From: Chondrilla cf. caribensis
Lineage: Eukaryota; Porifera; Demospongiae; Chondrillida; Chondrillidae
Direction: 5' to 3'
DNA length: 64,000 nt
NCBI GenBank assembly: GCA_964020155.1
Contig: OZ026552.1
Span: 5,246,548-5,310,547 of the forward strand
The stretch's first letter is position 1. Every line of letters starts with the position of its first letter. Below are positions 27,392 through 39,344 of the stretch, piece after piece. The notes below the pieces were generated by a model. That model saw nothing but the letters and a program-made list of their open reading frames with translations. It ran no database searches and was not told where the DNA came from. Made by a program: the position numbers and the translations under genes.

Positions 27392-29713
27392 ATGGCCAGT
27401 AGCAATGTTTTGAAGAAGCTTGTTCTTACTCCTGGTAGCCCTGTCACTCCTGATAAATCTCTTCCCCTCACATACAGGCAGAAGATAAGGATTTCAGATC
27501 TATCCTCCATTCACGGCCACCACAGGGGAGGTTGGAAGTACGTGATCGGCGAGATACTTGGACAGCTGTCAGTTGAAGATGGGATTCCCTGTATCCCTGA
27601 CGTTGGGGACATTGTTGTTGAGGACAAAGTAAAGAACCTCGCACAGAATGGACCTTGGATCGGGTTTGCTCACCAAACGCCTAAAGCCAACTATCCGAAT
27701 TTTCCGGACTTGGAAAGAATGGTCAAAGATGAAGCATTTCTAACTGCATTAGAGAACTGCCGCGGCCTATACACCTTGTGTACTGTGGTGAAAGAGTACC
27801 TCAAGAATCATCTACCGCCAAGTATCCCGGTGTGTCTGCTCTACTACCCTTGTGCCCCTTTTGAAGAGAAGTACCTGTTCGATATGACGAGATACAAGGA
27901 GAACAAAGAAAAGAAAGTGCTGTTCATTGGAGAATTCATGCGCAAATTCCAAGCCATTTACGATCTCCAGGTACCAGCCCACTTGAAGAAGATACTCATT
28001 AAAGCCTGTGATGTCGATCTGGACGAGCTGTACGACGTTAACTGTCAAAGGTACGATTTGCAGAGAAATGATTCTGTCGAGTTGTGGCAGGAACAGGTCA
28101 GTGATGAAGAATACGACAAGTTACTGAGTGAAAACGTCGCCTTCCTCAACATGTTCGATGCCGGTGCATGTACTCTTCTCACCGAGTGTGCAGCCAGGGG
28201 AACCCCCTTAGTCATCAACCGACTACCTGCATTTGAAGAGTACTTGGGGAAGGATTACCCTTTGTTCTATGATGACATGGAAGAAGCAACAAAAATCCTC
28301 AGTGATGACGAACTGCTGGAGAGAGGTAGTAAATACCTTCGTGACAACCAGGATCTTCAGGTAAAACTAAGCAGCGAGACGTTTGCTCAAGCATTCGTGA
28401 ATTCGGCCATTTACAGAGCACTTCCGTTGCCAAGGTCACGATCCAGCCCGAAATTGGACCCGCCACAGACAAGGTTCCCATGCTTCGATCTGTCCATTGT
28501 CATGAGCGTTGATGAAAAGGTAGACGGGCTATCAAACCATCTGGAGAACATTGCAAGATGTGAAGGTGATACCTGCGTTCAGGTGATTGTCTGGCACCAT
28601 AAGAAGGTACGTAGCAAAGTGAAAAGATGGACGGACCAGTTCAGCGATCAACTCTACATTGATTTGATTGAGAGCAGTGTGTCGTACACGCCCAATGCTG
28701 TCTACAATGCCGTGAAGCAGCTCATGTACAGCAAGACCCTTTTGGTGCTGAACAGCTCCTCGGTTCCTCAGCAGAAGCAACTTCAGCAGCTCGCGAAAGG
28801 AAACGCCAACAGAGAAAGAAAAGCCGTCTTTGTCATTGATGGTGGAGAGATCAAGGAGTACAAATCCAAAGCACCAGCTGAAAGGATCGATCAGTTTGAT
28901 GTCTCTTTGGTGATGTGCCAGTATAAGAGAGTGGACGAACTCCAGTTCATTCTGGACTCTCTCACTAACCAGAGTTATACGGGCAAGTTTCAACTGATCA
29001 TTTGGAACAACAATCATGAAACGCAGCAGAAGGTGGAAGAAATTTGTCAGCCCTTTGTTGAGCCGTTGAACATCGAATTGATGCAGAGTACCAGGAATTA
29101 CTACTGCGCCATTAGATTTGCTGTCAAGGACCTGATGAAGAGTGATTTGATGCTCATCATTGATGACGACATCAAGCCTAAATCAGGCTATATACAAAGG
29201 TTCGTTGATGGCTTCAACAAATATGGCCCCCGGGCTACTATTTGTTGCAGGGGTCACATTTTCCCTCCACACCCACTGGACGAAGAAGAACCTCAGAAGG
29301 AGTGGGAGAGCGAACAACATGACCATGCAACGACAAAACCGATCATGGTATTACGGGACGAATCGATGGAAGATTGTCAAATCCACTTCATTCACGCCGA
29401 CAACCTCCTCATTCCGAGACTTCTCCTAGAAGAAGCTCTTGCTGAGTACGAGCTGCCTCAACAGGAGTTCATCATTGTGGATGATTACTGGCTGTCCTAT
29501 GTGCTCTCCCACAACATGGGGATTCCCCTCTGGCGTGTGAAGGCTGATGATGTCATGGAAATGAGCGAGAGCGGGGATGACCCCAACAAGGCCCTGTACC
29601 GGAATGTCCTCACCAGAGAGCACCGCGTTGATTTTTACATCTATCACCATCGCCACGGGTGGCCAAACAACAAGCCCCTTCCACTGCCCACTGACCATGA
29701 GGCTCAAAAGTAA
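27392..29713 (+). CDS. multidomain glycosyltransferase: GT-B-like, degenerate GT-A and GT-A domains fused
   Basis: An intronless gene of 773 residues; the frame opens upstream but the first ATG is 27392. Residues about 35-340 look like a GT-B (GT4-like) enzyme: HHRGGWKYVI near the N-terminus and, toward the end, FDAGACTLLTECAARGTPLVINRLPAFEEYLG, the region that in this fold contacts the nucleotide sugar. Residues about 365-480 (FDLSIVMSVDEKVDGL) and 505-650 (FDVSLVMCQYKRVDEL) resemble each other and family 2 GT-A domains. Only the second keeps an acidic metal motif (LMLIIDDDIKP) and a later FIIVDDYWLSYVLS. The first seems catalytically dead. There is no signal peptide or transmembrane helix, so it is probably cytosolic. 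The neighbouring sugar aminotransferase suggests a common pathway. Domain limits are by eye; the donor and acceptor are unknown. Confidence 0.75.
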   Translation: MASSNVLKKLVLTPGSPVTPDKSLPLTYRQKIRISDLSSIHGHHRGGWKYVIGEILGQLSVEDGIPCIPDVGDIVVEDKVKNLAQNGPWIGFAHQTPKANYPNFPDLERMVKDEAFLTALENCRGLYTLCTVVKEYLKNHLPPSIPVCLLYYPCAPFEEKYLFDMTRYKENKEKKVLFIGEFMRKFQAIYDLQVPAHLKKILIKACDVDLDELYDVNCQRYDLQRNDSVELWQEQVSDEEYDKLLSENVAFLNMFDAGACTLLTECAARGTPLVINRLPAFEEYLGKDYPLFYDDMEEATKILSDDELLERGSKYLRDNQDLQVKLSSETFAQAFVNSAIYRALPLPRSRSSPKLDPPQTRFPCFDLSIVMSVDEKVDGLSNHLENIARCEGDTCVQVIVWHHKKVRSKVKRWTDQFSDQLYIDLIESSVSYTPNAVYNAVKQLMYSKTLLVLNSSSVPQQKQLQQLAKGNANRERKAVFVIDGGEIKEYKSKAPAERIDQFDVSLVMCQYKRVDELQFILDSLTNQSYTGKFQLIIWNNNHETQQKVEEICQPFVEPLNIELMQSTRNYYCAIRFAVKDLMKSDLMLIIDDDIKPKSGYIQRFVDGFNKYGPRATICCRGHIFPPHPLDEEEPQKEWESEQHDHATTKPIMVLRDESMEDCQIHFIHADNLLIPRLLLEEALAEYELPQQEFIIVDDYWLSYVLSHNMGIPLWRVKADDVMEMSESGDDPNKALYRNVLTREHRVDFYIYHHRHGWPNNKPLPLPTDHEAQK

Positions 29714-30377
29714 GATTAATTTTGTGCTCTTTAGAAGAGCTTGTTCACCTGTAACATGAGTTGCCGTGGTAACCACTTGTTTCTCATTAAATGCTGTTAG
29801 TTTAGTTTCTAGGCAGTGTAAACTACTATTTTTGTATTCGAACTACTCAGTTATTGTACTTTACCTGAATTAATCACAAGTAATTAATAATTTTGCTATT
29901 ACAATTAATTTCAATTATTACTTTGATGAGGTGATAATCAATTGATACAATGTATACATTCATTATAGCATCCATTGTTATGGAAATGATATTCATACAG
30001 CAATTTTATAAAGCTCTGGTAATTGTATGAAGTCTCCAAGTATGAAGCTGACGTAGCTTCTTTATTAATGGTTGTGATATCAAAAGATGCCATACTGGTT
30101 CAGACATGGACACTCTAGCTGTGCGACAAAATATGCCATATTGCCCATACCTCAGTCACTGAACGATGTCAACACTATATTAACTCCAGTTTCACTGTTA
30201 TTTGGCATTTTTGACTCAATGCTTGTGACATACATGTGGATAACATGTGACATGCATGTGGCTCACATGTGACATGTATATAGCTATGTTCATGAGAATA
30301 CAGGAATACTCATAATACCGGACACAGAGATAAACGGACTAAAAACAATCACTCCTAATCAGGTCTATCATGTTCAT
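29714..30377. other. convergent intergenic region, glycosyltransferase / CCT8
   Basis: AT-rich 3' flanks without coding sequence or strong repeats. Confidence 0.6.
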
Positions 30378-30574
30378 TCAGTCCTCGTCCCAATCCTTGT
30401 TTTCTCGTGGCTTGGGACCACCTGCTGGTTTGGCCATTATTATCTGTGGGAAAAACAACAGTTGCAGCTGTCACCTCCATGTAAGGTCTCCAAGACGAGG
30501 GTGAGGTTCTTGCATGCACCCACACTATAAGCCTAACCTCAGACTCCATATCCTCACATACACAGACCACCCTC

Positions 30575-30653
<79 letters not shown>

Positions 30654-30690
30654 CACGCACGCACGCACACACAACACACACGTACGCACG

Positions 30691-30727
<37 letters not shown>

Positions 30728-32696
30728 TGGACCATTCCTTTACAGAAATACCCACTTATCCAGCCACCTACCTCACAGACACCCCCACCTATCTGCCCAC
30801 CCCCTTACAGACACACCCACTTATCTGCCCGCCCCCTTACAGACACACCCACTCATCTGCCTGCCCCCTTACAGACACACCCACTCATCTGCCCGCCCCC
30901 TTACAGACACACCCACTCATCCAGCCACCTACCTCACAGACACCCACGTATCTGCCCGCCCCCTTAAAGACACACCCACTCATCCACCCGCCCTCCACAT
31001 ACACACCCAGCTCAACCAACCTGATCAACTCTCAATATGGTGGTGGCCGCATTTGTTGCTAGCTTCAGACCCCAACTTTTGGCCAAAAACAGGTCGAATA
31101 TTTGTGCCTCAACAGCATCCAACACGGGGTTCTTATTGTCCTGCAATTAACAACAACAACAACAACAATACAAAATTACAAGCAAAATTGATCCCAAAAG
31201 CAGTGAAATTCAAAGTCACGAACAGTGCTGTAATGCGTTGATGCAAAAATCACAAAATGGTCATTTCTGAACAAAATTGTGAATATTTCCAGTAATACAT
31301 CTGAACACTGTGGTCGGATGGTCTACAGAACAATCCAGTCATACAAACTATAGTACTATATAGTACAGTATAGTAATATAGTATAGTACAGTATAGTACA
31401 GTATGGTACAGCATAGTAATATAGTATAGTACAGTATAGTACAGTACAGTACAGTACAGTATAGAAATACAGTATAGTACAGTATAGTACAGTACAGTAC
31501 AGTATAGAAATACAGTATAGTACAGTATAGTACAGTATAGTAATAATGTATAGTACAGTATAGTACAGTATAGTGTAGTATAATACAGTATAGTACAGTA
31601 CAGTACAGTATAGAAATATAGTATAGTACAGTATAGTAATATTGTATAGTACAGTATAGTACAGTATAGTGTAGTATAATACAGTGTAGTATTACTGTAT
31701 AGTATAGTGATATTGCAGAAACATATGGCAATGCTGTTGATGGAGCAGCAACGCAGACATCAGCAACGAGGACAGATGGAGGGCTCACCATTATTCTGAT
31801 CCCGCTTGTCTTCTTGTCAGCTTGGTGTTCGGAACGCAGGGTTGCGAGAACCTCGGTGGCCTAAAGTGTACATGACAATAGCGACGAGGATAACAACGAC
31901 ACAAGCAGGCACACACTCTCACTCAACAACAGCCAGACTACAGGGAACCATCGTGTGGTAAATGAAGCATTTCACCATTGACCCCGTATTTGAGCCAGAT
32001 GGGGTTGAGGGTTCAGGAATGCCTGATACATTCACGTACACAAAAATGGCTTTTATGATACAACTCGCACACACAATAGGAACTGACAATCCTACATACA
32101 CAACGCACTTGCATGCACATACACACACACACACCTAAACACACCTGCACATACAAAACACACACACTACACATACAAAACTAACATGCATGCACACACA
32201 CCTACACACATACAAAACACACACAATAGTTTAGGATCTGACCAAGGACACACCTTCATACCTACGCACACAACACACATGCATGTGCACACACACACAC
32301 ACACACCTACGCACACAACACACATGCATGTGCACACACACACACCTACGCACACAACACACATGCATGTGCGCACACACACACACCTACACACACAACA
32401 CACATGCATGTGCGCACACACACACCTACTCACACCTACACACATAAAACACACACTCAGGACAGACCTTCATGCCGGCATTTTCAGCTATAGCTTTCAC
32501 AACTTCTTCAAGTGCTTCGGAAAACCTCTTGATGGCATACTGCTCCAACCCTGGGCAGGTCTGAGGGTCAGCAATAGAGGGAGTCATACAACTAGAATAC
32601 ACGACCACAATGCAATACATAGCCTGATATTGCACACAAACGATGTATTGTACATACGGAAATGTAGTATCTACATATATACAAGTATGGACAAGT

Positions 32697-32729
<33 letters not shown>

Positions 32730-33256
32730 CACACACGCACACACCTCTGCAAATTTTGTCAATTCTTTTGCTAACTCCATTTCCACAGCACCCGCTCCGG
32801 CAACTAGCCTGCCGTCCTGATGATAAACAACAAATAAATAAACAAACAACAAACAATACCAACAGACAACAGGCAATTATGCACCTCAACATATCAAAAA
32901 GTACAACATGTTTGCATACAGAGATAAAGTACATGGGATAACAGTGGATACTAGAACACCTTTGTCAGCGCTTTGAATGTGTTGATGCCGTCATCCAGAG
33001 ACCTCTCGATGTCATCAATAACGTTGTCTGTGGAGCCTCGCACTACAATGGTGGAAACGGCACTTGACTCCGCTTCTAAAGGAAAAAAAGACGTACAAAA
33101 CCTGTGATCTTGAGTCGACAGTGGGACAGTAAAGAACCACAGAAAATACCCCCAATGTAATCTGTACATGTACACTCAAGTACACACACAAACACACACA
33201 CACACACACACACGCACACACACAAACACACACTCACACACGCACACACGCACACG

Positions 33257-33291
<35 letters not shown>

Positions 33292-36200
33292 TCACACACA
33301 CATACAGATGCACACACAACTCACACACACACACACTGAATAAATCCCTTGTGAGTATACCTTGTCTGAAGATGACAACATTTGTGTCTCCAATTTCTGC
33401 CACTTCCATCACATCACAGTGACCAGCCTCTTCAGCAGATGGTACGACCTGCACACATACAAAGCAGTTAGAACACACACACACACACACACATGCACGC
33501 ACACACACCTCCCCCACACTCACAGGCTCACCATTTTGGGTAATGCCGTTGCATCAATTGTTCTACAAACACGTCGTAGATCAAATTTGGACATGAGTCT
33601 ACAATTAAGACAGCAAATGTTAGCTAAAGTCACCTGTCTGTACCCCACCATCTCCCAATTGGAATGAAAATGGCTGTAACATGAACCCAGTGGACACTTC
33701 CATATCGTACATCACACACCTGACGGCCATGATTTTGTACTTGTCAAGAAAATGGAGAGCCAATTCACCAATTTTCCCTCCCGTTACCATGGCATTGAAA
33801 CCGGCATTGCTCAGCCCTTTCACAATCTATTCAAATCAAATGAAACGATGAGACCAGGAACCACTCCCTGTGTTCGTGCATGAACATCTGTGAGTGGTGT
33901 TGGAGGTGCCTCAGGCCATCATCGTGCGCTGACCAACCCAAAGGTGTTCAAGTGTGCGACAAACACACACCTGTATACACATGCATGCACCCACATTCCT
34001 CAACACACGTTTACATGCAAACATGTACAGATTACATATGTACATGCATACACACACACCCACAAATACACACACGTGTGCGTACACACGTATGCCATGC
34101 TGGTGATGACAGGCAGTCATGGTAGGAAGTAGCTGACCTCCTCGATGATGTTCTCTTCCCCTTTGTTGAATTCTAACAACTCGGTGGCAGACTTGATTAA
34201 GACTGTACCCTGCAGAGTGGATAGGAGAGGTGGGGACATTCAAACCAGAAAAGGAAGGTGACACACCGAATAGGAGGTGGTATGAAGGATGGTGGTGTGA
34301 GGGATGGTGGTGTGAGGGATGGTGGTAGAAGGGATGGTGGTGAGAGGGATGGTGGTGAGAGGGATGGTGGTGTGAGGGATGGTGGTAGAAGGGATGGTGG
34401 TGAGAGGGATGGTGGTGAGAGGGATGGTGGTGTGAGAGATGTGTGTTATGAGGGATGGTGGTGTGAGGGATGGTGGTATGAGGGATGGTGGTGTGAGGGA
34501 TGGTGGTAGAAGGGATGGTGGTGTGAGGGATGTGTGTTATGAGGGATGGTGTTGTGAGGGATGGTGGTATGAGGGATGGTGGTGTGAGGGATGGTGGTAG
34601 AAGGGATGGTGGTGTGAGGGATGTGTGTTATGAGGGATGGTGTTGTGAGGGATGGTGGTAGAAGGGATGGTAGAGTGAGGGATGGCGGTAGAAGGGATGG
34701 TGGTGTGAGGGATGGTAACATGAAGAATTGACAACAGTACTTCACCTTGGTCTCTGTGTTCTGGGCATCAAACGGGCAAGAATACACTGCCACTTTTGCA
34801 TTCCTCATCTCTGTGATGACACCCTCGACTTGTCTCTTGAACACGAGCCCCTTCATCACCTGAGAGCTGTGTAAACCCGACCCCTACACACAGGGACAAC
34901 ACCACAGGGGCGGGGTGGGGCAGTTCAACTGAAGGATCCCACATGATGGCTACTAAGAACTCACCAGTATTTTAGCAATTCTGACGTTGTCGACATTGAA
35001 GTTTTTGGGATTCTCAGGCAAAATCGATACTGGATAAGGAACAGTTGCAAAACAACATAAGTACATGTGATTGAAATGGACAGACCACACAGTTGTGGGA
35101 ACACAGGTCGAGGGATGAGGTACGTATGTACATGTAGTGGGTGTTTTGTATAGCAACTCACAGCATGCATCAGTCACTAGCCCAGCCAATATGTCCTCAC
35201 TGCCGTACTGCAACGAGGAGGACAGAACTACATGATACACTGAATGGGACAAAAGAATGACGTACGTACATGCACATCTATTGTGTACCTCCTACCTGCT
35301 TGCTGGCAACAGCTGTGGTGAGGACAGGCAGAACGTCGGAAGCTTTGGACACATCTTTCACGTCAACCACTGTGAGACCTTCCAAAACATCATTGGCCTT
35401 CTTAAGGGCCTTTTCATAACCTGATATGACCTCTGCAGGGGAAAGTCCCTGATATCGGGGAACAAACAGAAATATACATGGACAGACTAGCAGACAGACT
35501 GGTAGACAGACTGGTAGACAGGCTGGTAGACAGACTAGCAGACAGCCTAGTAGACAGACTAGTAGACAGAGTAGTAGACAGACTGGTAGACAGCCTAGTA
35601 CACAGACTAGTAGACAGAGTAGTAGACAGACTAGTAGACAGACTGGTAGACAGCCTAATACACAGACTAGTAGACAGAGTAGTAGACAGACTGGTAGACA
35701 GCCTAATACACAGACTAGTAGACAGAGTAGTAGACAGACTAGTAGACAGGCTGGTAGACAGCCTAATAGACAACCTAGTAGACAGACTAGAAGACAGCCT
35801 AGTAGACAGGCTGGTAGACAGACTAGTAGACAGGCTGGTAGACAGGCTGGTAGACAGACTGGTAGACAGACTGGTAGACAGGCTGGTAGACAGACTAGTA
35901 GACAGATTACCAGACATGAAACCAGGTAAAACACACATTGGTCAACAAACAGCCTACCATTCGTAGCAGAGCCTCGGCATGCTCCAGCAGTGCTCCTCCA
36001 AACACCATGACAAAATTAGTCCCATCTCCAACCTGGAGCAGTTAATACAAGGTCACCTGACAGTCACATGACTCAGCACACAGACAAACATACCTCATCC
36101 TGCATCATCTGGCATGCCATCACCAGTAGCTTGGCAGCAGGGTGCTGCACCTGAAGTGGAACAGGACACACGAGTAAGGATGAGTCTCAAGAACAGCATA

Positions 36201-36302
36201 TGATTATCTTTACATGGTAAACCTTTTGGCTTCTGGGTTGGACACACACACTCACACACAAACACACATGTACGTACATACAAACACACATGTGCACGCA
36301 TA

Positions 36303-36370
<68 letters not shown>

Positions 36371-36945
36371 TACCAACATACACTGCATGCATACGTACAC
36401 ACACACACACACACACACACACATACGTACATACGAACACACACACACACACACACACGCATACTTCAAGTTCTTTCAATATGGTTGCAGCATCATTAGT
36501 CACGAACAACTTCTCCAAATGGTTGATGACCATCTTGTCCATGCCTTGAGAACACAGAGGGTGAATTACCTCACAGAACGCACACAAGCAAACGTTACCA
36601 ACAACCTTACCATTCGGTCCGTATGAAGACCGTGTTATATGGGCTATTTCTTTACAGGCTTGAAGGTTTCTGAAGACAGCCTCGTCCATGCCGTGAAAGT
36701 GCTACGCGTACAAAGTGAGAGTAACAGAACATAACACTACAACGCGGTAACAGGGATACAGACATGTAGATAATGTACAAACACAACGTATCCCCCAAAC
36801 ACTACTCATGTGATGAACAATTACATCAAAAATTCTCTGAAGAAGTCGAAAACTATAACCAATCGTCCCAGGAGAGACACGGATGTCTTACCTTGGCACC
36901 ATCTTTGAGCATGCTGGAAAATCCAGCTTTGGGGATCTTCGGCAT
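30378..36945 (-). CDS. CCT8: T-complex protein 1 subunit theta (CCT8)
   Basis: One of the eight subunits of the cytosolic TRiC/CCT chaperonin that folds actin and tubulin. Nineteen exons join without frame loss to 543 residues (human 548): 36892-36945, 36611-36701, 36465-36544, 36094-36150, 35958-36032, 35296-35448, 35162-35207, 34965-35029, 34746-34883, 34138-34209, 33720-33826, 33532-33598, 33361-33448, 32960-33075, 32745-32816, 32468-32560, 31789-31860, 31021-31140, 30378-30443. Key motifs are SSYGPNG then MDKMVINH, the ATP site VTNDAATIL, GDGTNFV, VDNVRIAKIL, YSCPFDAQNTETKGTVL, VVRGSTDNVIDDIERSLDDG, CPGLEQYAI and the theta-specific ending IIMAKPAGGPKP. Introns are short but swollen by tandem repeats. 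Its start is 450 bp from the Headcase coding start. Confidence 0.96.
30579..30725. repeat. (CA)n microsatellite, CCT8 intron 18
   Basis: CA tract with CGCACGCA interruptions. Confidence 0.95.
30775..31010. repeat. about 32-bp minisatellite, CCT8 intron 18
   Basis: About seven units built on CACCCACTCATCTGCC and CCCCCTTACAGACA. Confidence 0.9.
31340..31700. repeat. AGTAT/AGTAC pentanucleotide array, CCT8 intron 17
   Basis: Long run of AGTAT, AGTAC and AGTAA pentamers with higher-order blocks. Confidence 0.95.
32270..32440. repeat. compound CA array with ACCTACGCACACAACACACATGCATGTG-type unit, CCT8 intron 16
   Basis: Four direct copies of a roughly 40 to 45-bp unit inside CA repeat; the unit contains the palindrome ATGCAT. 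Confidence 0.85.
33180..33340. repeat. (CA)n microsatellite, CCT8 intron 13
   Basis: CA tract with CGCACA interruptions. Confidence 0.95.
34280..34710. repeat. 15-bp minisatellite, CCT8 intron 9
   Basis: About 28 units of the type GGGATGGTGGTGTGA with AGA variants; purine-rich on the plus strand. Confidence 0.95.
35478..35915. repeat. 12-bp minisatellite, CCT8 intron 5
   Basis: About 36 units of CTGGTAGACAGA and related forms, open in several frames on both strands. The repeat protein frames are artefacts inside the intron. Confidence 0.95.
36240..36462. repeat. (CA)n microsatellite, CCT8 intron 3
   Basis: CA tract ending a few bases from the exon 3 donor. Confidence 0.95.
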
Positions 36946-37239
36946 CTTGCTACTGTGTCTAAACGTTCGATCGGTTCTTCTAGAACGGTTTCAGGGTCAG
37001 TGTGGAGCTCCACGTGGGTCCGATAATTACTTCCTGCATTTAGACTAATTTACTTCCTATCGAGAGATAACTGAAAAAAATAAAACGGAAATTATCGGAT
37101 AGTGACGCCATTATTGACCCCAACCACGCCCTTTGAACTGATGTAAGATGATCTCACTATGTTGTAACGCACGCGAGGTAGTGAGACATTCTCCGGTTCG
37201 AGAGATTCATTCCACTAGCCATCAGTCTCTTTATGAGCT

Positions 37240-37360
37240 ATTCTGCTCGGTAAGTCCACGCTTAGGATGAAGACAAATTGGGGTGGCCCAAAATGGATGG
37301 ACCGGGTCTTTAATACGGTTCAGATCTTATTCAACTCTTGGTATTTTTCCACATTTTAGA
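37240..37360 (+). other. 5' UTR intron of the Headcase gene
   Basis: CTCG followed by GTAAGT at 37250 is a strong donor. TTTTTCCACATTTTAG ending at 37359 is a strong acceptor, 35 nt before the Headcase ATG. Confidence 0.6.
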
Positions 37361-37394
37361 TCTCACTGTCAATCTCATCACACCACACGCACAA

Positions 37395-38699
37395 ATGCCT
37401 TTCGTGAAGGCGCAGAATCTCCCCAAGCCGGCAAGTGAAGAATCTGTCGCCGCGTCAACGTCTCAACCGCGTACGAAATCTGCTGCCATTGATATTCTAC
37501 CGCGGAACAACACGAAACGCTCTCGACTGCCGAGCGAGAGCGCGGCCAGTCCGGGGAGTGTAGAAGAACCGTTTGAACCCAGTAGACCATGCTGCTGTCC
37601 CTTAGGATGTAGTAGAGGGAACATAAGCCAGGTTTGTCCACCGGACGGCGCTGTGAAGATGAACTGTAACAACCCCTCTTGTCCGAACGGCCATTTTATG
37701 CACCACAATTGCTATTCAGCTTTCGAAGAGACCCTCCTAGCCGTGTTGAAGACTTCCAGTCGAGCGAGGAACTGGACCGACAAGCAACGCAAGCAGAACA
37801 TGTGGACGAAACGAGGCTACGACCTGATATTCAAGGCGGCTACCTGTCGTTGCAAGAAAGGAAATCTGCGCAAGGACCTGGACTATGTTCCTCAAAGTGA
37901 GGACAAGTTGAAGAGAATGAAACGAAAAAGCGAAACAAAAACGCACACTCCTGCCCCAGTCCCGCCCAAACTGTCCAGTAGTACAGGCAGTGTGCAGAAG
38001 TATTTGAATGGTACCACACCCAAACAGATGATGACCTCTCGTTCCAGTCGAAACAGCGATTCCGTCCTTAGTGACGTCAGCAGTGTTGGGCCCACACACT
38101 TTCGCCATCGATCCCTTGAGGACTACGGCATATTCCAAGAATTACTCCCGAAGCATCTTGTCAACTCCTTTCACATCAAAATGGAGGATGATGGGTATGG
38201 TGCTGGGGATGACACTAGATCCTTCGTTTTGAGTAATTTGGCTGCCAATCGCATCGATTCCGTGATGTGCGTTCTGTGTAGTCACGAAATGACTGTTTAC
38301 GATCGATATCCACTCATCAATGGGACGTTCTACCTCTCCCATTTGGCCTGTAATGTGAGTACGATCGAAGTGGAAGGAAAGGACGACGATCCTGTATTCC
38401 TCTCGGCCGTCTGCCTCCGATGTTTGAGCGGAAGTAACAAGGTCTCTTGCTCCTTTTGTGACAAAAAATGGGATGGGACGCAACATCAAGTCGGAACCAT
38501 GTACTATTTTGATATTTTTGCATCGTTTGGGTGTTGTTCGGAACGACTGGCATGTCTGAAATGTCACCAACCTGTTGCAGAGTTCAAGAGCCTCTCTTTC
38601 TCACAGTGTTCCCGACGTCTGACCTGTCCAAGCTGTGGAGTTAACGACTTCCATGGGGCTAAATCGTTGAACACATTTACAGTGAAAACAATGTCTTGA
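37395..38699 (+). CDS. HECA: Headcase (HECA) homologue
   Basis: Headcase is a conserved animal cytoplasmic protein that restrains branching, re-entry into division and growth signalling in Drosophila. The single coding exon gives 434 residues. The N-terminal headcase domain (about residues 60-170) contains CCCPLGC, CNNPSCPNGHFMHHNCYSAFEE, RARNWTDKQRKQNMWTKRGYDLIFKAATCRCKKGNLRKDLDY. The C-terminal headcase middle/zinc region has paired CxxC motifs: CVLCSHEM, CLRCLSG, CSFCDKKW, CLKCHQP and CPSCGV. A Ser/Lys-rich linker separates them. The start is the ATG at 37395, because the longer frame crosses a splice acceptor. Divergent from CCT8. Confidence 0.93.
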   Translation: MPFVKAQNLPKPASEESVAASTSQPRTKSAAIDILPRNNTKRSRLPSESAASPGSVEEPFEPSRPCCCPLGCSRGNISQVCPPDGAVKMNCNNPSCPNGHFMHHNCYSAFEETLLAVLKTSSRARNWTDKQRKQNMWTKRGYDLIFKAATCRCKKGNLRKDLDYVPQSEDKLKRMKRKSETKTHTPAPVPPKLSSSTGSVQKYLNGTTPKQMMTSRSSRNSDSVLSDVSSVGPTHFRHRSLEDYGIFQELLPKHLVNSFHIKMEDDGYGAGDDTRSFVLSNLAANRIDSVMCVLCSHEMTVYDRYPLINGTFYLSHLACNVSTIEVEGKDDDPVFLSAVCLRCLSGSNKVSCSFCDKKWDGTQHQVGTMYYFDIFASFGCCSERLACLKCHQPVAEFKSLSFSQCSRRLTCPSCGVNDFHGAKSLNTFTVKTMS

Positions 38700-38827
38700 A
38701 TGTCTATCTAAATTGTAACTTTTATGCTGATGTTAGCAGGTTAAGACTTGTGTGTAGTGTTTATTGTAAGTTGATGTTTACTGTGTGTTTTTCAACCGTT
38801 ACTCTATTTCTTGAAGAATACACAACG

Positions 38828-38891
<64 letters not shown>

Positions 38892-39266
38892 GCATGCGTA
38901 TATACTAATTTGTAACTTGTTTTGCCAAAGTTGGTGCATTTCTGAATGCCCAATTTAGCAACGTGTATGTTTTTCATGTGTGTAGTTTTATAGTTAATTA
39001 CGTACAAATGTGTAAATTTAAAGATTTTAGAATGACCGTTGTAGTATCCCATCACTTGAAAATTATCGTAATTATGTGTTTGACAAAACTGATAAATGTG
39101 TCATTAACGTATAATGTAATTATCAAGGTTTATAAATAGATAAGTAGATAATCTGTACCCGATTATAGTGTTTAAATATCTATCCTATCAGCATCTTATT
39201 ACTGACTGGTCTTCGCATGTGTAAAAACTTCACCATAGTCTCAACCATAATATCTATTTATATGTA

Positions 39267-39343
39267 CAGTGCATTCTCATTGATCCACCACCACTTTGTC
39301 CACCAAACCTTTAATCCCCCACAATTTCCCAGTACCAATGAAT
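39267..39343. mobile_element. MITE family 3, half copy in inverted orientation
   Basis: Reads as the reverse complement of the right half of the next element (CAGTGCATTCTCATTGATCC to CCCAGTACCAATGAA), so the two lie head to head. Confidence 0.75.
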
Positions 39344-39344
39344 A

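Noticed and set aside
35278..35966. Repeat proteins of LVDRLVD, CLPVCLL and LSTSLST type
   Set aside because: A 12-bp array inside CCT8 intron 5, open on both strands because the unit length is a multiple of three.
37338..37394. Upstream extension of the Headcase frame
   Set aside because: It contains no ATG and crosses a strong splice acceptor, so it is intron and 5' UTR.
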